Assembly: GCA_007258455.2 (NCBI GenBank)
Contig: VDFB02000001.1
Span: 16,436,322 to 16,500,321 of the forward strand
DNA: 64,000 bases
Source of the DNA: Sequoia sempervirens
Lineage: Eukaryota; Streptophyta; Pinopsida; Cupressales; Cupressaceae
Direction: 5' to 3'
The translations under genes and the position numbers were made by a program. Positions 33,188-44,684 of this stretch are shown in pieces (positions within the stretch are counted from its first letter, which is position 1; each line of letters begins with the position of its first letter). The notes under the pieces were generated by a model that saw nothing but the letters and a program-made list of their open reading frames with translations, was not told the DNA's origin and did no database searches.

Positions 33188-34960
33188 AGAAACTATTGGA
33201 TGCATGATTTATACGACCTAGGGTGATCCCATAAAGTTGGTTTACAACTTCTGGGAGATTATGATTTTTGCTAAAATAACATATTTTTAGGAAATATGAT
33301 TATTTAAGCCTTTAAAAGTTCTATTTTAAATCATTCCAATTGAAGAGGGTTTGATCAAACTACCTTAGATCAAACCCCCTTGGATAGGACCCTGCTAGTT
33401 TTAAACCATACCCTATAACAGATTCTCCTTTACACCTATCAAAATGCTGATAAAAAACCACTTTTGATTTACCTTTTGGGGGATCAAATGAATTCATTTA
33501 AAATTTATTTTTTATAAGTATGTATTCCTTATTATAAGCTTCTGAAAAAGTATAATTTTCAATAAATTTAATTTTATTATTATATTTATTTTTTATTTCT
33601 TGTGAATGTAGGCTTTTCACTAAAAATCAAGCTCTCTATTCTGCATATGTGGAAAAATTTCAGACTATAAAAAAAAATAATTGAAAAATATGAGTGCACT
33701 AGATATTGAAGTCCATCCACCAAAAAGTAAAATAAATTGAATTTCGATACATACAAAATATGTTACGCATTATATAGTTGTGCTATGTCTGAATTGTAAT
33801 TGGATTGACTTTGAAACTTGATTAAACAAAATCTATTCAATAAAAAAAACTATCTAACCAAGTGGAAGCACTAGATATCAGAGTTATAAATCTAAATTCG
33901 AAAGAATGAGAATTTTATCCTTCATGGAAAAAAAGTTATGCGTTATACAATGAGCGTCACTTTTTAAAAATGTTGTTTTCTGAAAAAACCAGTTTTTGAG
34001 GGGGATGGAAAGGGAAGTGCAATCTGATTCCAAAAATTCTAAAAAAATAATATTTAGAATCTACAGAAAAAATTTCATGAAACTCTAGTTTGCATCATCT
34101 TCAAATTACTCACGGTTTAGCCACTCTAGGTGCCCGAAAGTGAAGATTTAGTTAAAAAAATTTATTTCAGTGTCTAGTTTGGTCAAAAGTTCTAAACCAC
34201 TATTGTGGGATCACCCCCTATTGACTATGCTGAATGGATCTCAAATATTGTACCTATTTCAAAACTAGATAACACCATCAAGATATGCATGTATTTTATG
34301 GATCTTAACAGAGCTTTTCTGAAAGATGATTTTCCTTTTCCGAACATTAACATCATCATAGATCTTACAGCAGGGCACACCATGTTATCACTCATGGATG
34401 GATTTTCAACCTATAATCAAATAAAATTGCACTAGAAGACCAAGATAAAACCACTTTCACATGCCCATGGATTACATTCTATTGGAGCGTCATTCCTTTC
34501 AAGTTGAAGAATGTTGGAGCTACCTATCAGCGTACGATGACTACTATCTTTCATGACATGATGCACACATTTATGGAGGACTATGTAGATGACTTGTTGG
34601 AAAAATAATTCACTAGAGAGGGACATATGGAAATTCTAGATAAAATCTTCACTCAATTAGAGAAATTCAATGTGCGATTAAACCCCAAGAAATGTGTATT
34701 TGGCGTGACATCAGCTAAACTTTTAGGATATTTAGTATCAGCTAAAGGCATTGAGGTGGATCCTACAAAAGTCAAAGCCATCATGGAGATGCCTCCTAAA
34801 AATATTAGCCAACTTAGATCTTTATAGGGATGATTCCAATCTATCAAGAGATTTATTGCACAACTAGTGGATAAAACTCATCCTTTTAATCACTTGCTAC
34901 ACAAGAATGTTTCTTTCAAATGGGATGAAAATTGTGAAGCAAATTTTAATCAACTGAAGT
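33090..34960 (+). pseudogene. Tat-1 reverse transcriptase, split by TIR-E
   Basis: The N-terminal block ends at I-R-P (33211-33219) and resumes as I-D-Y-x-x-W at 34219 after TIR-E. Collapsing CCTA gives a continuous reading. Blocks: D-L-N-R-A-F-L-K-D-D-F-P-F-P-N (34305-34350), L-S-L-M-D-G-F-S-x-Y-N-Q-I (34387-34430), catalytic Y-V-D-D at about 34581-34592, then L-N-P-K-K-C-x-F-G-V and L-G-Y-L-V-S. A frameshift near 34430 and stops at 34606 and 34825 inactivate it. Confidence 0.88.
33221..34216 (+). mobile_element. TIR element E, 996 bp, 4-bp target duplication CCTA
   Basis: Perfect 10-bp terminal inverted repeat GGGTGATCCC / GGGATCACCC extending imperfectly to about 33 bp (shared TGGTTTA). 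Flanked by CCTA at 33217-33220 and 34217-34220. No coding capacity. Contains a GGGTTTGATCAAAC...TTAGATCAAACCCCC inverted pair near 33347-33382. Inserted in the RT of Tat-1. Related copies: F (opposite orientation) and G. Confidence 0.9.
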
Positions 34961-35400
34961 AGTATTTGATGTCACCACCTACACTACAGTGTACAACCAA
35001 CTAAAGGAAAACCATTATTACTCTACATAGCAACAACAGAGGTATCTTTGGGTGCTCTACTGGCATAGGAAGATTCTACAAGAAAAGAAAGGGCTATTTA
35101 TTACATCAGTAGAACATTGAATGGCTATGAAATCAACTACACATTTATTGAAAAATCTTTTCTGGTGGTAGTATTTGCTACTCAACAACTAAGACATTAC
35201 ATGTTAACCCATACCATCAAACTCATAGCAAAAATTGATCCATTAAAGTATCTACTAAAAAAAGCTTCCATGACAGAAAGACTAGCCAAGTGGGTAATGA
35301 GATTGAGTGAGTTTGACATTTAGTATGTGGAGCAATGAGTAATCAAGGGTCAATTGATAGTAGATTAGCTAGCTAAAGCACAATTACAAGATGATCATCC
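34960..35400 (+). pseudogene. Tat-1 RNase H (first domain)
   Basis: Ty3-type RNase H after RT: R-A-I-Y-Y-I-S-R-T-L-N-G-Y-E-I-N-Y-T (35090-35145), then L-L-V-V-V-F-A-type and R-H-Y-M-L-T-H-T-I-K-L. The connection ends near 35330 with stops at 35322, 35336 and 35367. Confidence 0.8.
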
Positions 35401-35437
35401 CATCCATGTTGAATTTCCAGATGCAGATGTCCTTACT

Positions 35438-35836
35438 GTGTCAACACAACAGTGGGTGTTATACTTTGATGGATCTTACATGCAACACGGGTCAAGTGTT
35501 GGAATCTTTTTTGTCATACCTCAAGGACATACCATCCAAAAATATTACAGATTGATGTTTCCCTATAGTAATAACACGGCTCAATATGAAGCACTCATCA
35601 TTGGAATCAAGGTGGTAGTCAAATGGAAGATCATGGAGTTGCAAGTCTATGGTGATTCCCAACTAGTCATTAGTCAGGTGAATGATGATTACCAGAAAAA
35701 AGGTGACAAATTGATTCCATATAAAAGAATGGTCGATGATTTCAAGAAGTACTTTGTGGAAATAAAATTTGAGCATATTCCAAGAGGGGAAAACAAAGTT
35801 TTTGATGCCATGGCTACCATCACTTCTCTCCTATAG
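35438..35836 (+). CDS. Tat-1 second (archaeal-type) RNase H domain
   Basis: 132 residues uninterrupted, part of the pol polyprotein. The four acidic catalytic positions of type-1 RNase H all appear present: Asp in Y-F-D-G-S, Glu in Q-Y-E-A-L, Asp in Y-G-D-S-Q-L-V and the last Asp in F-D-A-M-A. The N-N-T-A-Q-Y-E-A-L form is typical of the extra RNase H acquired by Tat-lineage plant Ty3 elements, which degrades RNA in RNA-DNA hybrids during reverse transcription. It is flanked by stop-containing pol, so it is not expressed as in the original polyprotein. Confidence 0.85.
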   Translation: MSTQQWVLYFDGSYMQHGSSVGIFFVIPQGHTIQKYYRLMFPYSNNTAQYEALIIGIKVVVKWKIMELQVYGDSQLVISQVNDDYQKKGDKLIPYKRMVDDFKKYFVEIKFEHIPRGENKVFDAMATITSLL

Positions 35837-36029
35837 ATACCTAAAAAATGAGCTCATTATGAATTCATGGAGGAACAATTGTTTAACCCTACCTATGATA
35901 ACCCCAAATCCCAAGTCATATACCATCTATTCAAGGATAATTCTTTAATCTATGGGAAGATCTACACCTATCTAAGAGACAATACCCTACCACTTGATCT
36001 ATCCTGAAACCAAAAATGAAATTTTATTT

Positions 36030-37193
36030 GACAAGCAGCTTGGCATACCCTGATAGCGGATATAATTTATCAAGGAGGTCTTGATGGTACTCTCCTTCGT
36101 TGTCTTGAACATAACAAATCCAAAACTACTTTATGTGAAGTTCATGAAGGTATCTGTGGCACTCATTCAAGTGGTCTAAGTTTAGCTAAGAAGCTCCTAT
36201 GCTTGGGGTATTACTAGTCAAACATGGAGAAGGAGTCTTTTCAATTTTTCAAGAAGTGCCAAAAATGTCAAATCCATGGAAACCTGATACATGCACCAGT
36301 GTAGGAATTGCAACCATTCACATCAACATGGCCTTTTGCCAATGGGGACTTGACCTTGTAGGTAAGATTCATCTATCATCTTCCAATCAACACAAGTTCA
36401 TCATCACAACCATAGAGTACTTTACAAAGTGGATTGAAGTTGTTCCCTTAACCACAATCACCAGAAAACAAATTGCATCCTTCATCCTAAATTACATTAT
36501 CTGTTAGTATGGTATTCCTTAGTCCATTGTCACTGGCAATGGTAGACCTTTCAAGAATCAATATTTCCAAGAACTTTGTGAAAGGTTTCATATCCAACAT
36601 TGATTTTCCACACCTTACTACCCTCAAGGGAATGGACAAGGAGAGGCATCAAACAAAACCATTCTGAAAATCCTAAAGAAAATTGTCAATGATGTTGGAT
36701 GTGGTTGGCACATTCAACTGAACCCTTCTTTGTGGGCTTATCGTACTAGTATTCACACTCTGACAGAAGCCACACCCTATGCTCTAGTCTATGGATCAGA
36801 GGCAATTTTACCTTATGAGGTTGAGCTACCATCCCTACGAGTGACTTTGAAGGGAATTATCTTAGAGGAAGATTATAGAGTATTTAGGCTACAATAGTTG
36901 GAATTTTTGGATGACATGTAGTTGATCACCTGAAATCCTATCAAGAGAGGATGTCAAGAAGTTATAATCACAAGGTCAAACCAAGAACATTTCAGGTTGG
37001 TGACTTGGTCCTAAAAGAAAATCCTCACAATCAACAAGATCAAGAAAATAAGGGGAAGTTTGAACCAAATTGGCTAGGTCCTTTTGTTGTCATATCAATC
37101 TATGGATTGAGAGCATATCAGTTGTCTACACTTGAAGGGGATCTGTTTGAAGAACCCATCAATAGCCTACATCTCAAGAAGTTGTACACTTAA
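36030..37193 (+). pseudogene. Tat-1 integrase
   Basis: Zinc domain H-x-G-I-C-G-T-H-S and C-Q-K-C-Q at 36130-36265. Core: W-G-L-D-L-V-G near 36346-36363; the second Asp position reads V-T-G-N-G-R-P-F at about 36532-36552, so Asp is replaced by Gly; Glu in N-G-Q-G-E near 36632. The C-terminal part 36951-37193 is open, with the conserved F-Q-V-G-D-L-V-L and W-L-G-P-F-V-V blocks. There is no chromodomain. Stops at 36505 and elsewhere. Confidence 0.85.
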
Positions 37194-38870
37194 TTCATCC
37201 AGTGCATGGTAAAAGTCCTAAAAAAAACAAAAAAATGAGAAAATGTCCTAAAAATAATGGTCACCCTTATGAAACCTGGCAAATAGGTATCTTGGTGACA
37301 ACAAAAAAAGTAAAAAAAGAGAAAAATACAAAATAATTGAAAATTTTGAAAATACCAAAAAGTGAAAAATCAAATAAATAAATAAAACTTCATAAAATAT
37401 GAAAAAGTGCAATAAAAACAAGTAGTGAAAACTTGGCAATAGGCGCTATTTGTGATAGATTAGTTTTTCCGTCTATTTGAGCATGTGTTGATCATTCGCT
37501 TTGGCCATCATTATCCATATCATCAGAAAAAGATTCATGTATATATCCTAGCATCGTGGTTGTGTCTCACCCTAGACTAGGGGAAAAATCCTAAACTCAC
37601 TGGGGGCAATAAACGTCAAGTTTAAACCAATAGATAAATAATAGTAAGACAATGTCGTAAACACAATGGTCATAGTGCAACTCAACATTAAACATCAATT
37701 ACCATAATCATTAGCAAACAACCATCCAAACTAACAAACAAATCAATCAATAAAAAAAAATCTAAATGGATGATGTCTGAATCATGGTTTTATCACATTA
37801 GCATGTATTTTCAACTGTTGTACTTTGATTTTTGTTATCATATCTCTTGAGCACCTCGAGAATTTATTGAACTAGAGGATATAGGAAGGAGTATGATTTT
37901 TCATTGTCTGTTGTCTGTGAGTTGATCATTATTACTATGTGAATTTTCATGAGACATGCTCTACAAAGTATCATTGATGACATTTCAAATTTTCATAGGA
38001 AAATGATTAAATCTTGTATGTTTTACGCAAGAAATTCTTAGGTCATCTCAGTTTAATTATACCTAGATGCTTGTGTTAACTTGCAATATCAAAAATCATG
38101 AAAGTAGTACTCAGGTCATCATGATCTAATTATACCATCGATATTTGTACTCACTTTCAAAAATTCAAAGGCTCAATGATGATAATAGCACGACAAATCA
38201 GATGGAATGATGACAACATTGCATATCTAGATCTGCATGATTAAAGTAGATTGTATCCATATTAGTTTTGCATTTGTAGTTATAGATTTTCCAAGGTTGG
38301 CACAATTTTCAAAATGATGTTATCTCTATCATTAATGGATTGAGTACATTTGACATTAACAAAAGTGTATCATTCTCATGTAATTGCATAATCATTTGCA
38401 TATCATACATACATTAGAAAGAATTATCACATCATTTATCCATACATGCATTACATCATAATATTTGCATTAGAAAATACAAAATAAAGTGCATTGCATA
38501 TCATTTACATAATCAAAACCATCTCATACAACATAAAGCATCATCCATCGAACATATAGAATCATAATCATATCATCATTGCATCCATACATAATCATCA
38601 CATAAGCATATTAATCATGCATAATCATGTAAACATCATATAGCATATAGAGCAAGAAATTAAATGCATCCATCATAGGCATCCATCATAAGCACATATA
38701 GAAATCATATAGGTCAATAGTAGGTTGCATATCATATCATATCAAAATCATAATGTCAAGTATACAATGATATCCAAATATGTAAAGAGATATAACATCA
38801 ATGTGGCAGAAATTATAATGTCTCAACTGAATTAGTGTATACATGATGTCTCAAATACAATAAACACCAT
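37194..38870 (+). other. Tat-1 3' region after integrase
   Basis: Non-coding. The first 250 bp are A-rich with AACTTGGCAATAGGC-like motifs shared with Tat-2. A CTGGGGGCAATAAACG stretch is at 37600. 38400-38780 is rich in short ATCATA/CATATCAT repeats. No ORF is supported. Confidence 0.5.
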
Positions 38871-38879
38871 CACAGAGCT

Positions 38880-40990
38880 ATGTGGTGCTCCCCCCAGACA
38901 TTGTTGGCATAGTTGACCCTCCTACTACACCACCTGATGGTCCTACACCTAGATCTCTGTGCGGTGGCCCTGTCACACCCCTGTTGGTAGTCCACGAGTG
39001 GCTCTGTCTTGACCTAGCACTAGCAGACTGAGCATAACTAACCTACTGCTCTAGAGGAACTACCTCATGATATTGCATCTTGTAATACTTGGCCTCCCTA
39101 GAAAAGTGTTGTACGTCTCTGAGGTAATCTGTTGTCGAGGTACCCTTGGCCACTCATTGAAATCTCTCTGACAAGGCCTCAACCTACTCACACTACTGCC
39201 TCAGGGTATCTCTCTCAGTTGTAACGGTGGAAATATCTACCTGTGCCTAAGCCTGTGTCTATGCTTGAGACTTTTCTTATGCCTTTATCTGTAACTGTTC
39301 CTGCACCTATGCTAGTTGACCCTATAACGTCTATACTTGGGTCTATAAGGTAGCTATCTGAGCCTGTTACTGCTATGAGGGAAAACAAATCTAAATATGT
39401 TGTTGTGTTGTAGCCACCAGGGATCTCCTCCTCTACAACACTCTAACATCTAGCACTGATTCACCTCCACTTGCACCTCCATCACCCCCACCTGCATCAC
39501 CCCCATCCCCATCCCCACCATTACCACCACCTCCATCATCTCCATCGCCATCATCTTTGTCATCACTGGTCTCTCCCTCCCCTCATCATCACCTCCTCCA
39601 CCCCTCCTTCATCTCAGTATTTGATCATCATCTAATGTAGGTACTAGCTCATCTAAATTGGATATCCATAGGAAAGGATGTGAAAAGAAGTTATGTGCAT
39701 ACTCTTGTGATACAACAGCCTCTATGATCTCTGGATGATACTCCCGTATAACTGCTTGTAACTCTTGGTACTCCTCAACTGCTGCATCATATGATAAAAC
39801 AAGCCCTCACTCTAGAATTTCCTATTGTCTACATGCATATAACGCAACTCGCTAGGGCATACCTTGTACTTGCCCATACTATCACAACACTCTCCCAAGA
39901 AGGAGTCTCTCTATCACAAACGATGACCTCCCAATTAGATATCTAATAATGAACACATATGGCATCTCTATGTTGTCCTCTAGCTATTGCTCACAGTCTA
40001 GATATGACCTCCATGTCATGGTATCCAAATCATCTAGAACCCTCTGCTAGTACTCTAGTTTTCCCAACTTATGTTAGACAACTAGACCTGTATATCCATG
40101 AACATATGGTCGACTAGCCAGATATTGTCTATCAACCACTAGATGACTGAGAGCTATGTGCTCCCATGCCCATATGTGTAGTAGTGTACCCCTAGCTGAC
40201 AAATTGTCCCCTATGAGATAAACCACCTGGTGAAGATCATGGTACAAATGTGCTAGCATGCAAGATCCCCATGCATATCTGGTCCCCTGTGTGATCATTC
40301 CCTCTAATATCCAACCCCAATTGATTGAGAGTTCCTTCAACCTGCGGTCGGGACATAAGAATCCTCCAATAAATCCAACAAGAACACATGGTAGTTTTGC
40401 ATATGCATCAACCATATCCCATCATGGAATATCATATCCACAAATATGGTCATCCTTAAAGACTATCCTTAATGCATCAGTGCCCCCCTACTCCGTGGAA
40501 TCACAGACAACCAACTTTCCAACAACAAGAATCCTCAAGATATGGTAAACATCCTCTAGTGTCACTATCATATCACTAGTGGATAAGTGAAATGTGTTGT
40601 GGTCACTGTGCCACCTCTCTACCAAAGCGATTAGAAGTCCTTGGTTAATCCTATGTTGGGGCATATATATCAAATAAATCAATCTGCATTGTCCAATCAC
40701 ATATAGATCATCCTGCACTAGATGTGCAATCAAATCCTAGGTCTCTGGGAATCATTCAAAAGTCTAAAGGATCCTCGAAGGCTCCTATCATCATAACATA
40801 TCGCAAATCAGCAATCTTATCAATCAACCTATCAATATAATCAGCTCTGATGTGATTTTGATTACATCTTGTGAGTGTTTATCATTGATCCTCACCTATC
40901 ATGAGGTCAATCATCATTATCCTATCATTGATCCTCACCTATCATGAGGTCAATCATCATTGTCCTATCATTGAATCTCACCTTTCATGA
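38880..40990 (-). pseudogene. Tat-1 antisense ORF: plant mobile domain (PMD)-like protein
   Basis: The minus strand reads a PMD core at 40733-40488 (A-L-V-E-R-W-H-S-D-H-N-T-F-H-L with V-T-L-E-D-V) and its continuation at 40415-40074 (H-I-W-A-W-E-H-I near 40180). The family usually has L-x-x-A-L-V-E-R-W-x-x-x-T-x-T-F-H-L-P-x-G-E-x-T-V-T-L-E-D-V and Q-x-W-A-W-E-R. A low-complexity C-terminal part follows: Gln/Ala-rich near 39330-39220 in the region of stops, and Asp/Gly-rich from 39610-39460. Antisense ORFs 3' of pol are known from plant Tat elements. Stops and shifts make this copy dead. Confidence 0.8.
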
Positions 40991-41000
40991 GATCAATCAC
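40872..41000. repeat. Three tandem copies of a 49-bp unit
   Basis: CCTATCATTGATCCTCACC-type unit with TATCATGAGGTCAATCATCAT, repeated at about 40872, 40920 and 40969, the third diverged (GAATCTCACCTTTCATGAG). Lies just upstream of the antisense ORF on the minus strand. Contains a CTCACCTATCATGAGGT near-palindrome. Confidence 0.8.
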
Positions 41001-41105
41001 CATCTAATCTATCAACATCATCAAAAAACATCAAAACATTGGCTGACGTGATCAACAATCATCAAAATCAAGGAGTCTAATCCAAATTTCATCAATCTAG
41101 CCTAG

Positions 41106-41495
41106 ATGCACTGAAACAGTGTTTTTGTGCACCAAAAACATGTATGTACTAGAAAATTTCATAGATGCACCAAAACAGTGCCTTACTCAACTAAATCCAT
41201 GGATGTTCCATCAAATTCCACCAATGCGCCATTTTACTACATCAATGCGCAAAATTAACCTATGTGCTAAATTGTTAACTAAATGTGCTAAATCTTGACA
41301 TACATGCGTTGATTTACCATATGCACTGAACTCTTGGCTTGAAGCACTAAAATCTTTCATCTATGTGCTAAATAACATGATGCGCTAAAGAATTCAACCA
41401 ATGCACTACAAAACAAACCCTATGCGCTAAACTACTGTATGTCCTACAATAGTGACCCTATGCACTATATCGGGTATCTGATGTGCTAAAACACT
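41106..41495 (-). repeat. 21-bp phased array 4, opposite orientation
   Basis: The plus strand shows ATGTGCTAAA / ATGCGCTAAA / ATGCACTA units, the reverse complement of TTTTAGYRCAT. Runs with exact 21-bp spacing (41254-41295; 41399-41420; 41437-41480) are mixed with 17-bp and irregular steps, so it is more decayed than arrays 1-3. On the minus strand it lies upstream of the antisense PMD ORF, mirroring the position of arrays 1-2 upstream of gag. Confidence 0.8.
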
Positions 41496-41499
41496 AAAA

Positions 41500-42065
41500 A
41501 CTAAATTTTAAACATCAAAAATGCGGGAAAAATTCATTTCACAATCGACGAGGAGGTTTTTTGGGGTACGTACCGGAGGTCCATACGCAGTTGGGCAGTT
41601 GTAACATCACACTCACTCGAATTAGTGTGTGTGGTAAGGAATCACCATCTTTCCAAAATTGCCTAACTCACTCAATCACTCCAAATTTTCAAATTCCAAA
41701 TGACACAAATGAGCTCAAAACACATCTTTTTAACCTTTTAAAGGGGATTTAAGCGGGAATTAAGTGGGATTGATTTAATTCTTCCAAAAGGGGTCTTAAA
41801 TAATTAATTCATCAAAGGGACAAGATCAGTATTATTTTTTGGGAGATAAATCATTGAGACATCATAAAATTTGAAAATTATCATCAAACCATTCAAAAAT
41901 TCAAAAAATTCAAAAAATCCTAAAATTTCAAAGAATTCATCGATTTATCTCCTGAGGGGGCATATATCCATCATCACTTGAAAATCAACATCTAGGGCAT
42001 ATCAAAAAAAAATTGTTAGTACTAGCAGCAAATTTTTCTTTGAAGCAATGTGTAAGCACATCACT
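41500..42065. other. Tat-1 3' end, non-coding
   Basis: AT-rich sequence between array 4 and the polypurine tract. One short open stretch (41561-41752) has no recognisable similarity and lies partly in repeat-derived sequence. Confidence 0.45.
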
Positions 42066-42081
42066 TCAAAGAGGGGTAAAA
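42066..42081 (+). promoter_or_regulatory. Tat-1 polypurine tract
   Basis: CAAAGAGGGGTAAAA immediately 5' of the 3' LTR start TG at 42082; the expected plus-strand primer position. Confidence 0.75.
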
Positions 42082-43121
42082 TGTATACATCTAAAATCGG
42101 TATGGATAATTAATTAATTAAATACAATTTATTTAATTAATAAGCCTTGTAGTTCATCTACTTATAAATAAATTCTAAATTTATTTATATAGTTCATATT
42201 TTATAATTCTTCTTATCTTAAATCATATTCCTCTAATTTTAATTAAATAAAAAAATTCAAATAGTTTTTTTTATTTAATTAATATCTTCTTACTAAATTT
42301 GAATAATTCCCAATTTGAATTTAGTCACATGTCTACAACTTTTTCCTCTTGCCACCCCATCATGTGTCTCATTAATTTGAATATCCTTAATATTTAAATT
42401 GGCATTATCCTCAACAAATTTTGAAACAAACTTGAGACACTTGGCTCTCTTCGTCCATTTATTCTTCTAAACACTTGGCATAATTTTTTACTAAAGGGAA
42501 CACTCTCCTTGACTCTCTCTAACTTCTTCATCCTCCACCCTTGATCTCTCTAGCTAAAATCCTAACCATTGGTTGCTACCACATCAAAATATTCCTTGGG
42601 AATTCTATAAATACAACCTCATTCTATAGCAAATGGATCCCAACTTTGAGCAATCTTACACGGAAAAATTTTCATTAGAGAATTTGTGAGCATTTAGTGT
42701 TTGATAATTTAACACTTTTAACATTTAGAGTTCATTAGCATAATCATGGCTTAGTTTGGTAGCTACATTTTAGTTATCATGATATTTTTCATATAACATT
42801 TGCATCACAACATTTAGCATTGTATCCTTATCACAACATCATTATCATAGCATCAATCACATAGTTTATCAACCATGTAGGAATAGATTTCTTGCATTTT
42901 ACAACATTCCATTCTTCAAGTTGTCATTCTAAAGGTCATAAGTGCACAAACAATCTAAGAGCCATTATTATTCAATGAATCCTTGGAGATAGGAAACGAT
43001 GGAACGACTTTAGGGAATTTTCTTTGTTTCAATCAGATTAGATTTGTGATTTGAATTCTCTAATATAATGTTTCATTTCTTGTGTGATTTTTTTATTCAT
43101 TCACATATTTCATCTCACACA
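42082..43121 (+). repeat. Tat-1 3' LTR
   Basis: 1040 bp, TGTATACATC to CTCACACA; TATAAATA at 42606-42613. Clearly diverged from the 5' LTR by many substitutions, more than the two Tat-2 LTRs differ. Confidence 0.93.
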
Positions 43122-43126
43122 ATAAT

Positions 43127-43546
43127 GATTTAAATAATAAAAATATATTCATGGATCTGAAAGGAAAAAAGAACAATATTGGAGAATGTAAACTGCCTGG
43201 TATCGTGTAGAATAGTAAGGTTAATGAAAGGTCTATGATAGTATGGATTGATTTTCATGCAAAGGAAGAGGTAAATTCTTGGGTGATTGAAAGTGGGTGT
43301 TCTCACCACATGACTAATGACAAAAGTAAGTTCATTAGTCTCAAGAAGATTAATCGTGGGGCTATTAAGTTTGGTGATGATAAGTTAGCACAAATCTATG
43401 GAAAAGGTGAAATAACAATTGATGGAAAGAATAGAACTGAAGATGTCCTTTATGTCAAAGTCTTGAAAAGTGATCTCCTAAGTGTCATTCAAATGTGCAT
43501 CAAAGGATACAATCTCAAATTTATGCTAATGGATGTGAGATTATAA
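43127..43546 (+). pseudogene. Copia protease
   Basis: Continues gag-pol after Tat-1. The retropepsin site reads V-I-E-S-G-C-S-H-H-M-T near 43280-43310, where copia elements have I-D-S-G-C-S-x-H-M-T; the catalytic Asp is replaced by Glu. The downstream G-K-G-x-I-x-I and V-L-Y-V blocks match. An in-frame TAG near 43207 precedes it. Confidence 0.8.
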
Positions 43547-43559
43547 AGGAAGGTTTTAT

Positions 43560-44583
43560 AAAGCCTATTATTGAAGGAACAAGGACAATGGTAATGTTTA
43601 TCATTTAAAGGAGGCTAATGGAAGAATCTTCTTATTGGATCAATCCAAAGAATGTTGGTTGTGGCACAAAAGAATGGGGAACACCAACTTTAACAACATG
43701 GTGAAGAACAATTCCTCTCATGTAGTGAGATATGTACTTAGGATAACCAAGCCTACAAACACCTTTTGCAAAGAATGTCAGATGAGAAAGAAAACAAAGA
43801 CTAGCTTCAGAAAAAAAGGAATCTTCTATTTCAATGTCATTGGAGTTGATTCACAATGATCTATGTGGACTTACAAGGATAAAAAGTCAACAAGGTGAAA
43901 GGTACTTTATGTTACTTATAGATGATTATATTAGAATGACGTGGGTTACATTCTTAAGAGAAATCAAAAGCCTTTGATAAATTTAATATTTTTAAAGAAA
44001 AAGTTATGAATGAAATGGATGCTAGGATCAAATGTTTAAGGTCAAGAAAGTGAGTTGAATTCACTTCCTATGAATTTGAAAAGTTTTGTGAAGATCATGG
44101 TATTAGGAGACATCTATCTATTCCTAGAAACCATTAACAAAATTGGGTAGTTGAAAGAAAAAATAGAATAGTGTGAGAAATGGCTAGGACAATGATGAAA
44201 GATGTTGACCTACCAAATATGTATTAGAAGTAGTGAATGTTGTTGTCTATTTTCTTAATAGATTGTAATTGAGAGTCAACAACAATAAGACCCCTTATAA
44301 GCTATGGTATGGAAGACCTCCCACTATTAGATATTTCAGAGTCTTTGGCAGCAAACGTTGTATCCGAAGAGATGGAGACCTTGGAAAGTTTGATTTGAGG
44401 TGTGATGAAGGAATATTTATTGGTTACTCAACTAGGAACAAAGCATACAGATGCTACAATAAGAGATTGGGAAAGATGATTGAAAGTACAAATGTCAAGG
44501 TTGATAAAGACTTGTGTAAGATCTCACATGAAATTGAGGTTCTCAGATTTGATATATTTCCCTGGATGAAGAAGAAGAATAAA
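43560..44583 (+). pseudogene. Copia integrase
   Basis: GAG-pre-integrase/zinc region 43635-43859: L-W-H-K-R-M-G-N and C-K-E-C-Q-M-R-K. The first catalytic Asp is in H-N-D-L-C-G (43852-43870). The region of the second Asp (44040-44060) is disrupted by a stop. Glu is retained in W-V-V-E-R-K-N near 44148-44166. The C-terminal T-P-Y-K-L-W-Y-G-R-x-P and F-G-S-K-R blocks are at 44290-44360, then F-I-G-Y-S-T-R-N-K-A-Y-R. Several frameshifts. Confidence 0.85.
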
Positions 44584-44684
44584 TAGAATAGAAAGAAGAA
44601 GATGAATCATAACTAGTGAAGACTCTTAAGACTCTAAAATATGTGCAAAAGAACCACTCTCTAAATCAAATCATTAGATGGGTA

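Larger units (their letters stand above)
17823..43121 (+). mobile_element. Tat-1: large Tat-like Ty3 retrotransposon, 25.3 kb with nested inserts
   Basis: Two 1040-bp LTRs and a 5-bp target duplication ATAAT at 17818-17822 and 43122-43126. Without Tat-2 and TIR-E it is about 16.6 kb, within the large sizes of the Tat/Ogre/Retand group. Order: leader with 21-bp arrays, gag, protease, linker ORF with a G-patch-like motif, RT, RNase H, second (archaeal-type) RNase H, integrase, long 3' region with an antisense plant-mobile-domain ORF, polypurine tract, LTR. The second RNase H plus antisense ORF is diagnostic of Tat-lineage elements. Confidence 0.92.
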
